Assembly (NCBI GenBank): GCA_964412555.1
Contig: CAYPPG010000029.1
Span: 27,094-91,093 of the forward strand
Direction: 5' to 3'
Origin: CAYPPG01 sp964412555
GTDB lineage: Bacteria > Hinthialibacterota > Hinthialibacteria > Hinthialibacterales > Hinthialibacteraceae
Length of the DNA: 64,000 nucleotides
Position 1 is the first letter of the stretch. The number at the start of each line of letters is the position of its first letter. Positions 16,453 through 25,534 of the stretch are shown piece after piece. The notes beneath the pieces were generated by a model that was not told the origin of the DNA, made no database searches, and worked only from the letters and a program-made list of their open reading frames with translations. Position numbers and translations under genes: made by a program.

Positions 16453-19002
16453 ATGAATATGCATCATTTTTATGTTGCGCCGGTTTTACCTGAGGAGTTG
16501 AAGCCACTCCAAGAAATTGTCAAAAATGTTTGGTATTCCTGGAATTGGGAGGCTGTCCGCCTTTTTATTCGTATGAATGCGGAAACATGGGAAGAATCCT
16601 ATCAGAATCCAGTGGCTTTACTCGGGCGAATCCCGCAAGATCGATTGAAACAACTATCGGAAGATGACAGTTTTGTCGCCAGTCTCGCTCGGGTTCAAGA
16701 AGAATTAAATGTTTATCTCTATAACAAAAAGTGGTTCGATATCCATCATGCTGATGCTGACGACATGCAGGTCGCGTATTTTTCATGCGAATTCGGTTTG
16801 GATGAAGGTCTTCCGATTTATTCCGGAGGATTGGGAGTTCTTTCCGGAGATCATTTAAAAACAGCATCGGATATGGGAATTCCTTTGGTCGCTGTTGGTT
16901 TGCTTTATCGGGAGGGATATTTTCGGCAGCGGTTGAATTCCGATGGCTGGCAGTTGGAAGAATATCCGGAAAACGATTGGTACAACATGCCGGTGGAACT
17001 GGAAAAGGATGAATCCGGTAAACCGATCGTGATTTCTGTGGAGATGGGGGATCGCATTGTCTATGCCCGTATTTGGCGTGTGCAAGTAGGAACCGTGCGT
17101 CTTTACTTGTTGGGCACAAATTTTTCCATGAATTCAGAGTGGGGACGGGAGATTACGACTCGCTTGTATGGTGGCGACCGTGATATGCGGATTCGCCAAG
17201 AACTCCTGTTGGGAATTGGGGGAATTCGGGCGTTGAAAGCTCTCGGTATCAAACCAACGGTCTATCATTTGAATGAAGGCCATTCTGCTTTTCTTGTTTT
17301 GGAAAGAATTCGGCGGTTGATGGAAGAGAGGGGGCTTTCTTTCCATGAAGCACGCGAAGTGATTTGGTCGTCGAATGTTTTTACCACTCATACGCCGGTT
17401 CCTGCCGGAAATGAGCAATTCGATCCGGAATTATTGAAAAAATATTTAGAAAAATTTGTAAGTCGGCTCGGCATTCAGTGGGATGAGTTTATCCGCTTGG
17501 GAAGAGTGTATCCGAAAGATACATCAGAATCATTTGGAATGACTGTTTGGGCATTACGGTTATCCGCGCATTGTAATGGGGTCAGTCAATTGCATGGAAC
17601 GGTTTCCCGGAAAATGTGGAACAATATTTGGCCCAATTTGCCGGCCAAAGAGGTTCCCATATCTCATATTACAAATGGGATTCATCCCCGATCGTGGATC
17701 AGTCACGATCTGCTTGATCTTTTCGAATCCTATTTGGGGCCCCGTTTCGTGCAGAAACCCTGGGAATTCGATGTGTGGGAAAGGATCGATCGCATTCCCG
17801 ATGTTGAACTTTGGCGGACTCATCAGAGACGGCGGGAGCGGTTGGTCTTTTTTGTGCGCAAGCGTCTCAAGCAGCAGTTGATTCGAAGGGGGGCTCATCA
17901 ATTCGAGATTAATACAGCCGATGAAGTGCTTGATCCTCATGCATTGACAATCGGATTTGCTCGCCGATTTGCGACCTATAAACGGGCCACACTTCTTTTT
18001 TCCGATAAGGAGCGTTTGAAAAAGATTATCTCCGATTTAGATTGCCCGGTTCAATTTATCTTTGCTGGAAAGGCGCATCCTCAAGATATACCGGGAAAGG
18101 AGATGATTAAATACATTGTTCACCTGGTCAGAGATGAGCCGTTCCGAGGCCGGTTTGTTTTTGTGGAGGACTACGACATCAATGTAGCCCGTTATCTTGT
18201 GCAGGGAGTGGATGTTTGGCTCAATACTCCACGACGGCCACTCGAGGCTTCCGGAACCAGCGGAATGAAGTCAGCAGCCAATGGAGGATTGAATCTCAGT
18301 ATTCTCGATGGATGGTGGGATGAAGGATATACATCTGATGTCGGTTTTGCTATAGGGCGCGGTGAACAATTTGATGATCATGAGTATCAGGATCGAGTAG
18401 AAAGTGAAGCTTTGTACGATATTCTAGAAAAGGAAGTTATTCCGCTCTTTTATGACCGAAACGGCTCTAGCATTCCACGAGAGTGGATCGCCAAAATGAA
18501 AAACGCAATGAAGAAACTGGGAAAAGACTTCAATACGCATAGGATGTTGAAAGAATACACCGATAAATTATACTTACCCGCTCATAATTATGGGAAAGGG
18601 ATGAAAGAAGACGGATGCCGCCGGGCCAAAAACCTTTCCCGATGGCGGCAAAAAATTCATGAGGTATGGCATCATGTAAAAATCCGAAACGTCCATGCGA
18701 ATACTGCTGAATTGCATGTCGGAGAACCGTTTACGGTGGGAGTCGATGTGCAACTCGGTGAACTATCCCCAGACGATGTGGCGGTGGAAGTGCAATGCGG
18801 GCGTCTCAATTCAGTAGGGGAATTCTATGAAGGCATGGTTTATCGAACGGATTATGAGGGGCCTGCAACGGACGGGATCCACAAATTTACGGTAGAAATT
18901 CCATGTAATGAAAGCGGCCGGCATGGATTTAACGTGCGGGTACGTCCTTTTCATGTGGATTTGGTACGGACTTATTCTCTTGAATTTGTGACGGTTGAAT
19001 AG
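16453..19002 (+). CDS. glgP: alpha-glucan (glycogen) phosphorylase
   Basis: Cleaves alpha-1,4-glucan with phosphate to give glucose-1-phosphate. About 849 residues. The protein begins with the DUF3417-type N-terminal domain (LKPLQEIVKNVWYSWNWEAVRLF) used by the short bacterial/archaeal branch. It then shows VAYFSCEFGLDEGLPIYSGGLGVLSGDHLK, FTTHTPVPAGNE, ARRFATYKRATLLF and the PLP-lysine block EASGTSGMKSAANGGLNLS near residue 610. The last 110 residues are an added beta-domain. The ATG at 16453 is chosen over a TTG six bases earlier because GGAG at 16442-16445 gives normal spacing only to the ATG. It stands alone and would supply sugar phosphate from storage glucan. Confidence 0.93.
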   Translation: MNMHHFYVAPVLPEELKPLQEIVKNVWYSWNWEAVRLFIRMNAETWEESYQNPVALLGRIPQDRLKQLSEDDSFVASLARVQEELNVYLYNKKWFDIHHADADDMQVAYFSCEFGLDEGLPIYSGGLGVLSGDHLKTASDMGIPLVAVGLLYREGYFRQRLNSDGWQLEEYPENDWYNMPVELEKDESGKPIVISVEMGDRIVYARIWRVQVGTVRLYLLGTNFSMNSEWGREITTRLYGGDRDMRIRQELLLGIGGIRALKALGIKPTVYHLNEGHSAFLVLERIRRLMEERGLSFHEAREVIWSSNVFTTHTPVPAGNEQFDPELLKKYLEKFVSRLGIQWDEFIRLGRVYPKDTSESFGMTVWALRLSAHCNGVSQLHGTVSRKMWNNIWPNLPAKEVPISHITNGIHPRSWISHDLLDLFESYLGPRFVQKPWEFDVWERIDRIPDVELWRTHQRRRERLVFFVRKRLKQQLIRRGAHQFEINTADEVLDPHALTIGFARRFATYKRATLLFSDKERLKKIISDLDCPVQFIFAGKAHPQDIPGKEMIKYIVHLVRDEPFRGRFVFVEDYDINVARYLVQGVDVWLNTPRRPLEASGTSGMKSAANGGLNLSILDGWWDEGYTSDVGFAIGRGEQFDDHEYQDRVESEALYDILEKEVIPLFYDRNGSSIPREWIAKMKNAMKKLGKDFNTHRMLKEYTDKLYLPAHNYGKGMKEDGCRRAKNLSRWRQKIHEVWHHVKIRNVHANTAELHVGEPFTVGVDVQLGELSPDDVAVEVQCGRLNSVGEFYEGMVYRTDYEGPATDGIHKFTVEIPCNESGRHGFNVRVRPFHVDLVRTYSLEFVTVE

Positions 19003-19022
19003 ATGTGATAACGAATTTTCAT

Positions 19023-19322
19023 TTATGCTTTCTTTTTTTCAAGTTCGGTTAGATAGTCTATTGCAGCTTTACCTTCTAACACCGAACTCATATTGATACC
19101 TTGTCTGGCTTCTTTCTCAATTCTTTCAAGTTCGTCGATGTCTTCTTGGGAATAATTTTCTTCCCGGATATATTTTTCTTCGAATGCTTTGTTCAAAAAA
19201 TCTGTTTCTTCTTTCTCTTTGACCGAACTTACAAATTGAATGACTTTTTCTTGCTGGTCATGAGATAGTTCTAAGAATTCCGTGACAACATCTTCAGCGG
19301 TTTTCATAATGGTTTTCTCCAT
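19023..19322 (-). CDS. small acidic protein, antitoxin-like
   Basis: A 99-residue charged protein. The N-terminal third (TAEDVVTEFLELSHDQQEKVIQFVSS) resembles the helical DUF2281/antitoxin type in which a short helical pair precedes a linker rich in Glu and Lys. No toxin gene flanks it on the same strand. Coding status is supported by length and codon pattern, not by homology. It lies convergent to glgP with a 20-base gap. A possible alternative start is the second Met at residue 6. Confidence 0.5.
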   Translation of the reverse strand: MEKTIMKTAEDVVTEFLELSHDQQEKVIQFVSSVKEKEETDFLNKAFEEKYIREENYSQEDIDELERIEKEARQGINMSSVLEGKAAIDYLTELEKKKA

Positions 19323-19458
19323 TATTGTTCAATTATCTTTTTAGAAATATACTACAGGTAATAGGTTTTGTCAAAATAATCCCACACATGGGAAATTGAA
19401 TATTGAAGCCGGAATTTTGTTATCGTTCTGTTATTCTTCTGGAAACCATGAAAAAATG

Positions 19459-19487
19459 TTGCCATCTGACCTCTCTTGTTATATAAA
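19459..19487 (+). promoter_or_regulatory. promoter of the DUF4159/MoxR operon
   Basis: TTGCCA (19459-19464) and TATAAA (19482-19487) are 17 bases apart, and the first gene starts 70 bases downstream. This is one of the best sigma-70 matches in the window and the only one seen before the roughly 13-kb gene string. Confidence 0.55.
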
Positions 19488-19557
19488 ATGGGGTGTTATA
19501 TCGAATTCATTTGCTTCGTGGATATTATTCTTGGGAATTGTTAGTTTGGGATAGATC

Positions 19558-20577
19558 ATGAAATGGCGATTGATCTTACTGTGGCTATTTGGCTCACTAT
19601 TATTCTCCACCCCAGCGCAAGTGGCTGAACGGATCGATACTTCCGCGATCGAACGGCAATTGAAATCGATTCAAAATGATGAAAATCAATCCAATGCGAT
19701 TCGCGTTTTGGCCGAGAGTATTGCAACGGATCTTCAAAAGAACGACTATCGCAATGCCGTTTATTCGATGGATCGTTTGGCGCGAATCGTAGACAATCCG
19801 GATTTATCTTTTGCCATCCGGATGTCGATCTGCGATCTTGCCATCCGAGCCTTATCCAATCCTACTTTAGCCGACCGGCAGTTTCGTTCCCTCTCCGAAG
19901 AAAGAAAAGATGAGGCAGTTGAAAAGTGGTTGAATCAAAGCAATCTCTTCAAAAAAGAGAAAAATCTCTCCCGGAAAAAGGCATTTATTCTTTTCTTGAA
20001 TTCTGTCGGGAAATGGGCGGAGCGAGCGGGGAATGAGCATTCGACAGAAATACAATTGCTGCTGGCTGAACTGATGAAAGAGGCCGGATCGGGAACAACC
20101 GCGTCCGTATACCGGCAAGCAGCCCGAACCAGCCAAACAGCCGAGGATCGAAATCGTGCGCTTTATGAGATGGCACGCCATCATCTGGAAGGAAAACGTT
20201 TTTCCGATGCCTTGGCTGCGGTCCGGCAGATCAATGCAAACGAGTGGCTTGAAAAACGGTTTGAAACGGCGATAAAAATCTGTTCTCAAACACCGGATTC
20301 ATTCGCTGCTATCGAGGAATTGAAACGGGAAAAACTCTTTTGCCCTAAAAGAGAATTGCGCAGCCAATTCGATGTGGCTATTGCCGATATTTATTTGCGC
20401 GAAGAGCGCTATGAAGAAGCGGAAGAGTATTTAACTGCCGCCGATGCGCAGTATTCCTATACGGATATCATGGACGATCTGCAAAAACGCTGGAAAGAGG
20501 AAGAAAAACGGCGTGCCGATTTGCAAAAACGGATACAAGAACGAATCAAAGAAATTGTTATAGGAGATGCGAAATGA
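19558..20577 (+). CDS. exported TPR-like helical-repeat protein (first gene of operon)
   Basis: A 339-residue protein with a signal peptide (LILLWLFGSLLFSTPAQVA) followed by helical repeats. AVYSMDRLARIVDNP, ALYEMARHHLEGKRFSDALAAVRQIN and DVAIADIYLREERYEEAEEYL have the spacing of tetratricopeptide repeats. It ends in a charged helix (DLQKRIQERIKEIVIG). It probably acts in the periplasm as a scaffold. Its last codons overlap the next gene by four bases (ATGA), so translation is coupled. Role in the MoxR/VWA system is inferred from its operon only. Confidence 0.75.
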   Translation: MKWRLILLWLFGSLLFSTPAQVAERIDTSAIERQLKSIQNDENQSNAIRVLAESIATDLQKNDYRNAVYSMDRLARIVDNPDLSFAIRMSICDLAIRALSNPTLADRQFRSLSEERKDEAVEKWLNQSNLFKKEKNLSRKKAFILFLNSVGKWAERAGNEHSTEIQLLLAELMKEAGSGTTASVYRQAARTSQTAEDRNRALYEMARHHLEGKRFSDALAAVRQINANEWLEKRFETAIKICSQTPDSFAAIEELKREKLFCPKRELRSQFDVAIADIYLREERYEEAEEYLTAADAQYSYTDIMDDLQKRWKEEEKRRADLQKRIQERIKEIVIGDAK

Positions 20578-21239
20578 GAAGAGTTGCAAAGACAATTCTT
20601 TGTTTTGTAATGGTTTCTTTAAGTGTACCACCCTTACTCTATGGCGGGGAAACAGAAACGAAACGCCAGTATGAGCATCGGCAATCGCGGATTCGTTATC
20701 TGTCTATGCGGCAGCAGCGTTATCAGAATGTGGTGGACACCAATATTTTTAAACTGGCGGAACTTTATCTTGAAGATCAGGAATTTGAAAAAGCCGTTGG
20801 GGTATTGAAAACGGTGGCCAGGAAAAGCCCGGATGAAAAATCGCGCTGGACGGCGCATTATGTCATCGGGGATATTTACTGGATCGAATTCGATGACGCC
20901 TTGACCGCTGCTCAAGAATTTGAACAGGTCAAAGGGACACTCGAACCGATTTGTTTTACCAATTTAATGGGGATTTACGGGCAGTTGGGGAAGAAGCAAG
21001 AATCTCGGAATTTTGCCTTGCAGCGGTTGAACGTTCTGGAGCAAAAAGCGGTCAAGGTCAAAAGCCGGCACGACCGGGAGCAATATTTAGCGAAGATCAC
21101 GTTCTCTAAAGTCGGGATTTTTACGTCTTTTGGGGAAAAAGAGAAAGCGATTGCCGCCTGTAAAAACTTGGATGCCAGTGTAAAGAATCAGTCGATCCGG
21201 TATCGAGCGAAATCGATGATACAGCAGTTACAGCGGTAA
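20574..21239 (+). CDS. exported TPR-like protein (second gene of operon)
   Basis: A 221-residue protein with a signal peptide (KTILCFVMVSLSVPPLLYG). It has several TPR-like helices: NIFKLAELYLEDQEFEKAVGVLKTVARKSPDEKSRWTAHYVIGDIYW is the clearest, followed by a repeat around QLGKKQESRNFALQRLNVL and a final one at FGEKEKAIAACKNL. It overlaps the preceding stop by four bases, and the next gene starts nine bases after its stop. It belongs to the same family of architecture as its two neighbours but they are not obviously copies. Likely a periplasmic scaffold. Confidence 0.75.
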   Translation: MRRVAKTILCFVMVSLSVPPLLYGGETETKRQYEHRQSRIRYLSMRQQRYQNVVDTNIFKLAELYLEDQEFEKAVGVLKTVARKSPDEKSRWTAHYVIGDIYWIEFDDALTAAQEFEQVKGTLEPICFTNLMGIYGQLGKKQESRNFALQRLNVLEQKAVKVKSRHDREQYLAKITFSKVGIFTSFGEKEKAIAACKNLDASVKNQSIRYRAKSMIQQLQR

Positions 21240-21248
21240 GGAAAAAGA

Positions 21249-21881
21249 GTGCAACTTATGATGAAACGTATTTTCTTTTATTCTCATAATAGTAGTGATC
21301 GGCTCCTGTGGAAAATCGTTTTGGGGGTTGTGTTGCTTGCCGGCTCTCTTTCTCTCTCTGCGGAGGAGGAGGGGGGGCATACGAAAGCGTTGTTGGAGAA
21401 AGTGCGGGAACAATATCAGCGCGATGTGGAAGCGGCGAAGAAAAAACATCTTGCGGATTCGATCATGGGGAATCGATGGGGAGAACTCAATGCGAAAGAC
21501 GATATTCGCTTTCAGTTGGTCAGAGTGCATGTCGAACAGGAACACTATGACGATGCCATGAAACTGCTCGCGGAAATTGCTGTTCAATCTCCCGACCCGA
21601 AGGCGAAGATGAGGGCGTTCTGTACTCGGGGCGCAGTTCTCGAACTCGGTCTCGAAAAACCCCGGGAGGCGTTGAAGGAGTATCGCAAGGCGATTGAAGT
21701 TCCGAACAACCATTATGTAGGAATTACCGCGGGGGCTTATCTCGCGATGGCGGAAATTTATCTCCAAATTGGAGATCGAACGCGAGCGAAACTGATTCTT
21801 GAAGAATCGTACCGCTCGTTGAGTTACACTCACGTAACCAATATTCCGATGGCGCAGGAACTTATGGAAACGGAAAAATGA
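21249..21881 (+). CDS. exported TPR-like protein (third gene of operon)
   Basis: A 210-residue protein with a GTG start six bases after AAGGA; in-frame ATGs at 21258 and 21261 are alternatives. A hydrophobic leader (IVLGVVLLAGSLSLSA) is followed by an acidic stretch and TPR-like repeats (IRFQLVRVHVEQEHYDDAMKLLAEIAVQSPDPKAKMRAF; AGAYLAMAEIYLQIGDRTRAKLILEESY). Its stop overlaps the next start (ATGA). Three small exported repeat proteins in a row before the DUF4159 gene suggest an assembly that presents or stabilises the later membrane proteins, which is inference. Confidence 0.75.
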   Translation: MQLMMKRIFFYSHNSSDRLLWKIVLGVVLLAGSLSLSAEEEGGHTKALLEKVREQYQRDVEAAKKKHLADSIMGNRWGELNAKDDIRFQLVRVHVEQEHYDDAMKLLAEIAVQSPDPKAKMRAFCTRGAVLELGLEKPREALKEYRKAIEVPNNHYVGITAGAYLAMAEIYLQIGDRTRAKLILEESYRSLSYTHVTNIPMAQELMETEK

Positions 21882-23329
21882 TGGATCGCAGACGTCTTTT
21901 ATTTTTGTTGACTTCACTATTTGGCACAGGCCGTTCGCTTGGCGCGGGTGAAATGAAATATGACCGGAAGGGGCCTTGTGGAAAACCGCCGGCGCCGAAG
22001 CCCAGCCGGATGAAAGCGGCGGAAACGTATCCTCCGTTGCCGCTTCCGGCAACTCCGTTGCGGCGAACCGAAAAAAAACGTCCGCCACGGCCGTCCGCTT
22101 TGATCGGGAAAATCGCGTATGGCGGAGAGCAAAACTGGTTGACGGATCCCGGCGATTTGGATGGGCTTCTTGGTTGGATGAATCCGAAACTTGGATTGCA
22201 TTATGGCCATCGCACCTTGACGTTGAACGATTCACGCTTGCGGACGGTCCCGATTCTGTATATGACCGGGCACAATACTTTTCAAGTCGAAAAGGACTGG
22301 GCGATATCGATGCGGCGCTATCTGGAAGACGGCGGCACGCTGGTCGCCGAAGCGTGCTGCGGCCGCACACAGTTTGTCGAATCCTTCTTGCAAATCTATC
22401 CGGCGATTTTCCCGGATAAGCCGTTGCGCCAGCTGCCTTTGGATCATCCGATATTTCAATGTTATTACGATATCCCTCAAGTCGAAATGATGCGGGAAGG
22501 GGAAACATTTACCGGCGAACCGGAGTTGTACGGCACGGATATCGGTTGCCGGACTGCTCTTTTTCTATCCAAGGCGGATTTGAGTTGCGGATGGGATTCG
22601 CATACGCATGAGGAAGGTTACCGGAATATGCCGGAAGATGCGATGCGGTTGGGTATGAATATGATCGTCTATGCGCTGGCTTGCCGGAAATATGCGGAAG
22701 ATTACGCAGCGCAGGAGCGGCTGAAGAGTCAAGAGGGTGATGTGGTTGTCGGTCACCTCTTTCACAACGGTGACTGGAATCCCAATCCATACGCTGTTTC
22801 GAAACTGTTGCATGAATTTGTGGCGCAGTTCGGTGCAGACATACAGATTCAAGCACAGCCGGTTCGGGCGGCTGAGGATAAGTTGGTCAATTTTCCATTT
22901 TTGTATATGACGGGACATGAGGGATTTGTTTTCAGTGACAGCGAACGGACAGCCATAAAAAAATATCTTGAAGGTGGAGGATTTTTGCTGATCAACAATT
23001 GTTGCGGTAAGGATCGTTTCGATCACGCCGTCCGGCGGGAGATGTCGAAAATATTGCCGGAAACTTCTCTTTCTCGTATATCTGTTGGATCTCCGTTATT
23101 TCAAGCGCCTTTTCCGGTTGAGAGTGTTGCCTATGTTTTGGATCAAGTCGATTCTTCCCGCCCGGAAGTGGAAGAAGTATCGATCGAAGGTAGGCAGGCT
23201 ATCTTCTATTACCGGTATGGGATGGAAAACGGGTGGGCGGGATTGGAATATCCATTTGGCCGCAGTCTGGTGCAATCGGATAGTTTGAAATTGGGGATGA
23301 ATACGTTGGTTTATGCAATGACGCATTAA
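21878..23329 (+). CDS. exported protein with two DUF4159 domains
   Basis: A 483-residue protein with an Arg-rich hydrophobic leader (DRRRLLFLLTSLFG), a Pro-rich linker, and two copies of the DUF4159 glutamine-amidotransferase-like fold. Copy one (about 87-265) has VPILYMTGHNTF, RRYLEDGGTLVAEACCGRTQFVESF and DHPIFQCYYD. Copy two (about 285-483) has FPFLYMTGHEGF, KKYLEGGGFLLINNCCGKDRFDHAV and GSPLFQAPF. Both keep the same CCG corner. The family has no proven activity and typically occurs beside MoxR and VWA genes in planctomycete-like bacteria, as here. The double arrangement suggests internal duplication. The stop is followed by a repeat and an assembly gap. Confidence 0.8.
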   Translation: MMDRRRLLFLLTSLFGTGRSLGAGEMKYDRKGPCGKPPAPKPSRMKAAETYPPLPLPATPLRRTEKKRPPRPSALIGKIAYGGEQNWLTDPGDLDGLLGWMNPKLGLHYGHRTLTLNDSRLRTVPILYMTGHNTFQVEKDWAISMRRYLEDGGTLVAEACCGRTQFVESFLQIYPAIFPDKPLRQLPLDHPIFQCYYDIPQVEMMREGETFTGEPELYGTDIGCRTALFLSKADLSCGWDSHTHEEGYRNMPEDAMRLGMNMIVYALACRKYAEDYAAQERLKSQEGDVVVGHLFHNGDWNPNPYAVSKLLHEFVAQFGADIQIQAQPVRAAEDKLVNFPFLYMTGHEGFVFSDSERTAIKKYLEGGGFLLINNCCGKDRFDHAVRREMSKILPETSLSRISVGSPLFQAPFPVESVAYVLDQVDSSRPEVEEVSIEGRQAIFYYRYGMENGWAGLEYPFGRSLVQSDSLKLGMNTLVYAMTH

Positions 23330-23336
23330 GTTTAAA

Positions 23337-23539
23337 GGGTAGCAAGGGCAAGACGTCAGGTCTGCCCTTGGTGCTGAGCGTGACCGGCAAGNNNNNNNNN
23401 NNNNNNNNNNNNNNNNNNNNNNNNNNNNNNNNNNNNNNNNNNNNNNNNNNNNNNNNNNNNNNNNNNNNNNNNNNNNNNNNNNNNNNNNNNNGTGCTGAGC
23501 GTGACCGGCAAGGGTAGACTTCGCTTACCCTTGCTACCC
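23337..23539. repeat. dispersed inverted-repeat element containing a 100-N gap
   Basis: The element begins GGGTAGCAAGGG (23337-23348) and ends with the inverse CCCTTGCTACCC (23528-23539). Inside are a left hairpin (CAAGGGCA/TGCCCTTG) and a right hairpin (CAAGGGTA/TACCCTTG). Between them lies a block of 100 Ns (23392-23491). The 21 bases before the Ns are identical to the 21 bases after them. A second copy without a gap is at 41949-42021 in the opposite orientation. Confidence 0.75.
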
Positions 23540-23566
23540 GGTGAAATATAAATAAGTGAGGAAAGT

Positions 23567-24580
23567 ATGAATACGCCAACTGTTGAGGATGTGGAAAAAC
23601 TGTCTTCGTTGAATCGGAAGATCAAAGACGAGATCGCGAAAGTCATTATCGGGCAAGAGGCGGTCGTGGATGAATTGCTGATTGCCTTGTGCGTCGGCGC
23701 TCATTCATTGATCGTCGGGGTTCCCGGGCTGGCCAAGACGCTCTTGGTGCAAACGGTTGCCGATATTATGGGGATCACGTTCAAGCGCATTCAATTTACC
23801 CCTGATCTCATGCCGACCGATATTATCGGAACGGATGTCATCGAAGAGGACCAGGAAACCGGCCGCCGGCATTTTACCTTTCTCAAAGGGCCGATTTTCG
23901 CCAACATCATATTGGCCGATGAGATCAACCGGACTCCGCCGAAAACGCAGGCCGCGTTGCTTGAAGCGATGCAGGAACGGAAAGTCACCGTGGGGGGGAC
24001 GGATTATCCGCTCGGTCCGCCGTTTTTCGTATTGGCGACCCAAAATCCCATCGAGCAGGAAGGGACGTATCCCCTACCGGAAGCACAGTTGGACCGCTTT
24101 ATGTTCAATATTTACATCGATTACCCCCAGGCGGAGGAAGAGCGGAATATTATCAAGATGACTACCCTTCCGACGACGAACGGAAAATTGCAGGCATTGA
24201 AAGATATCGATTTTAGCTGGATCAGCCAGATAGTACGAGGGATGCCGGTATCCGATCATATTATCGACTATACCTCCCGGCTCGTACGGTCTACACGGCC
24301 GAAAGACGACTATTCACCGGATTTTGTCAAGGATTGGGTCAGCTGGGGAGCGGGGCCAAGAGCCGGGCAGTTTCTAATACTTGGCGCGAAAACCCGTGCG
24401 GCTTTGCGGGGAGAATTTAACGTTTCTTGTGACGACATTCGCACTGTAGCTCCCTCGGTTCTGCGGCATCGGATTGTTCCGAATTTTACGGCGGAAAGCG
24501 AAGAAATTTCTTCTATCGACATCATCCATCGTTTGCTAGAAACGGTTCCGGAACCGTCCGAGCGGGATTACCAAAAGTAA
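23567..24580 (+). CDS. MoxR-family AAA+ ATPase
   Basis: AAA+ chaperone-like ATPase of 337 residues. Walker A is GVPGLAKT at residues 51-58, Walker B is ILADEINR near residue 112, and sensor 1 is FVLATQNPIEQEGTYPLPEAQLDRF near residue 150. MoxR proteins remodel or load metal into partner proteins and usually pair with a VWA-domain protein. Here it is followed at once by a DUF58 gene and two VWA membrane proteins. GAGGAAAG lies before the ATG. It is separated from the DUF4159 gene by the gap-bearing repeat, but the same gene string in other genomes suggests that it belongs to the same operon. Confidence 0.93.
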   Translation: MNTPTVEDVEKLSSLNRKIKDEIAKVIIGQEAVVDELLIALCVGAHSLIVGVPGLAKTLLVQTVADIMGITFKRIQFTPDLMPTDIIGTDVIEEDQETGRRHFTFLKGPIFANIILADEINRTPPKTQAALLEAMQERKVTVGGTDYPLGPPFFVLATQNPIEQEGTYPLPEAQLDRFMFNIYIDYPQAEEERNIIKMTTLPTTNGKLQALKDIDFSWISQIVRGMPVSDHIIDYTSRLVRSTRPKDDYSPDFVKDWVSWGAGPRAGQFLILGAKTRAALRGEFNVSCDDIRTVAPSVLRHRIVPNFTAESEEISSIDIIHRLLETVPEPSERDYQK

Positions 24581-24595
24581 AACGAGATTGATTCC

Positions 24596-25534
24596 ATGGC
24601 CGAGAAAAGTACAAACTATACAGATGATTCAAGGAAAAAATTTCTCGATCCGAAAAAGGTCGGTAAGTTATCCAATTTGAAACTGGTTGCCAAATTGGTG
24701 GTGGAAGGTTTTATTTCCGGTTTGCATCGGAGTCCTTACCGGGGATTCAGCGTAGAATTTGCCGAACATCGGGAATACTGCCGGGGGGATGATCCGAGAA
24801 CCATCGATTGGAAGGTGTGGGGGCGAACCGATAAGTTTTACATCAAGGAATATGAAGAAGAAACGAATTTGAAGGCTTGCATTGTTTTGGATTCAAGTGC
24901 TTCGATGCTGCTCGGTTCGCAGGATATGACCAAGTTGGATTATGCGCGTAATGTGGCGGCGGCGTTGAGTTATCTCATGATCCGTCAACTCGATTCGGTC
25001 GGCTTGGCGGTGGGGGATGCAACGCTGCGGCGGTATATTCCACCACGCTGCAACGCCTCTCACTTGACCGTGCTCTTGAAAGAGATGGCGAAGGTTCCGT
25101 ATTTGAAGGATAAGGATCAAGGTGAAGGGACAGCGATTTCTTCCATTCTGCATACCTTGGCGGAACGGATGAAACGGCGCGGTTTGATTATCGTTTTGTC
25201 CGATTTGTGGGAAGAACCCGCCGAGATCATTCGGGGATTGCATCATTTGCGTTTCAAAGGGCATGAAGTGATTGTCTTTCATATCCTAGATGAAGAAGAA
25301 TGGGAGTTCCCGTTTACCGGAGCGGTGACATTCGTCGATGCGGAGAGCGGTGAGGAGTTGCCGATCGATGCAACCTTGCTTCGGAAGGAATACTTGCGCT
25401 TGGCGGCAGAATGGCGGCGGACCTATACAAAGGAGTGTTCCAAGGCGCGGATTGATTATATTCCTGTCAATACGCGCGTGGAATTCGACCGGTTGTTGAT
25501 GTCTTATTTACTCCGCCGGGAGAGGATGGGCTGA
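24596..25534 (+). CDS. DUF58 protein with VWA-like fold
   Basis: A 312-residue DUF58 protein. The hallmark block is GLHRSPYRGFSVEFAEHREYCRGDDPRTIDWKVWGRTDKFYIKEYEEETNL, followed by a degenerate VWA domain with a metal-site motif DSSASM near residue 100 and a second acidic site around IVLSDLWEEP. DUF58 proteins are the usual partners of MoxR ATPases. No signal peptide or membrane segment is visible, so it is probably cytoplasmic. It starts 15 bases after moxR. Its stop codon shares one base with the next start. Confidence 0.9.
   Translation: MAEKSTNYTDDSRKKFLDPKKVGKLSNLKLVAKLVVEGFISGLHRSPYRGFSVEFAEHREYCRGDDPRTIDWKVWGRTDKFYIKEYEEETNLKACIVLDSSASMLLGSQDMTKLDYARNVAAALSYLMIRQLDSVGLAVGDATLRRYIPPRCNASHLTVLLKEMAKVPYLKDKDQGEGTAISSILHTLAERMKRRGLIIVLSDLWEEPAEIIRGLHHLRFKGHEVIVFHILDEEEWEFPFTGAVTFVDAESGEELPIDATLLRKEYLRLAAEWRRTYTKECSKARIDYIPVNTRVEFDRLLMSYLLRRERMG

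Noticed and set aside
21228..22508. Long open frame (about 426 codons) on the minus strand opposite the TPR and DUF4159 genes
   Set aside because: It lies antisense to genes with clear signal peptides, repeats and overlapping starts; its product is Arg/Phe/Ser-rich without motifs, a shadow of the codon use.
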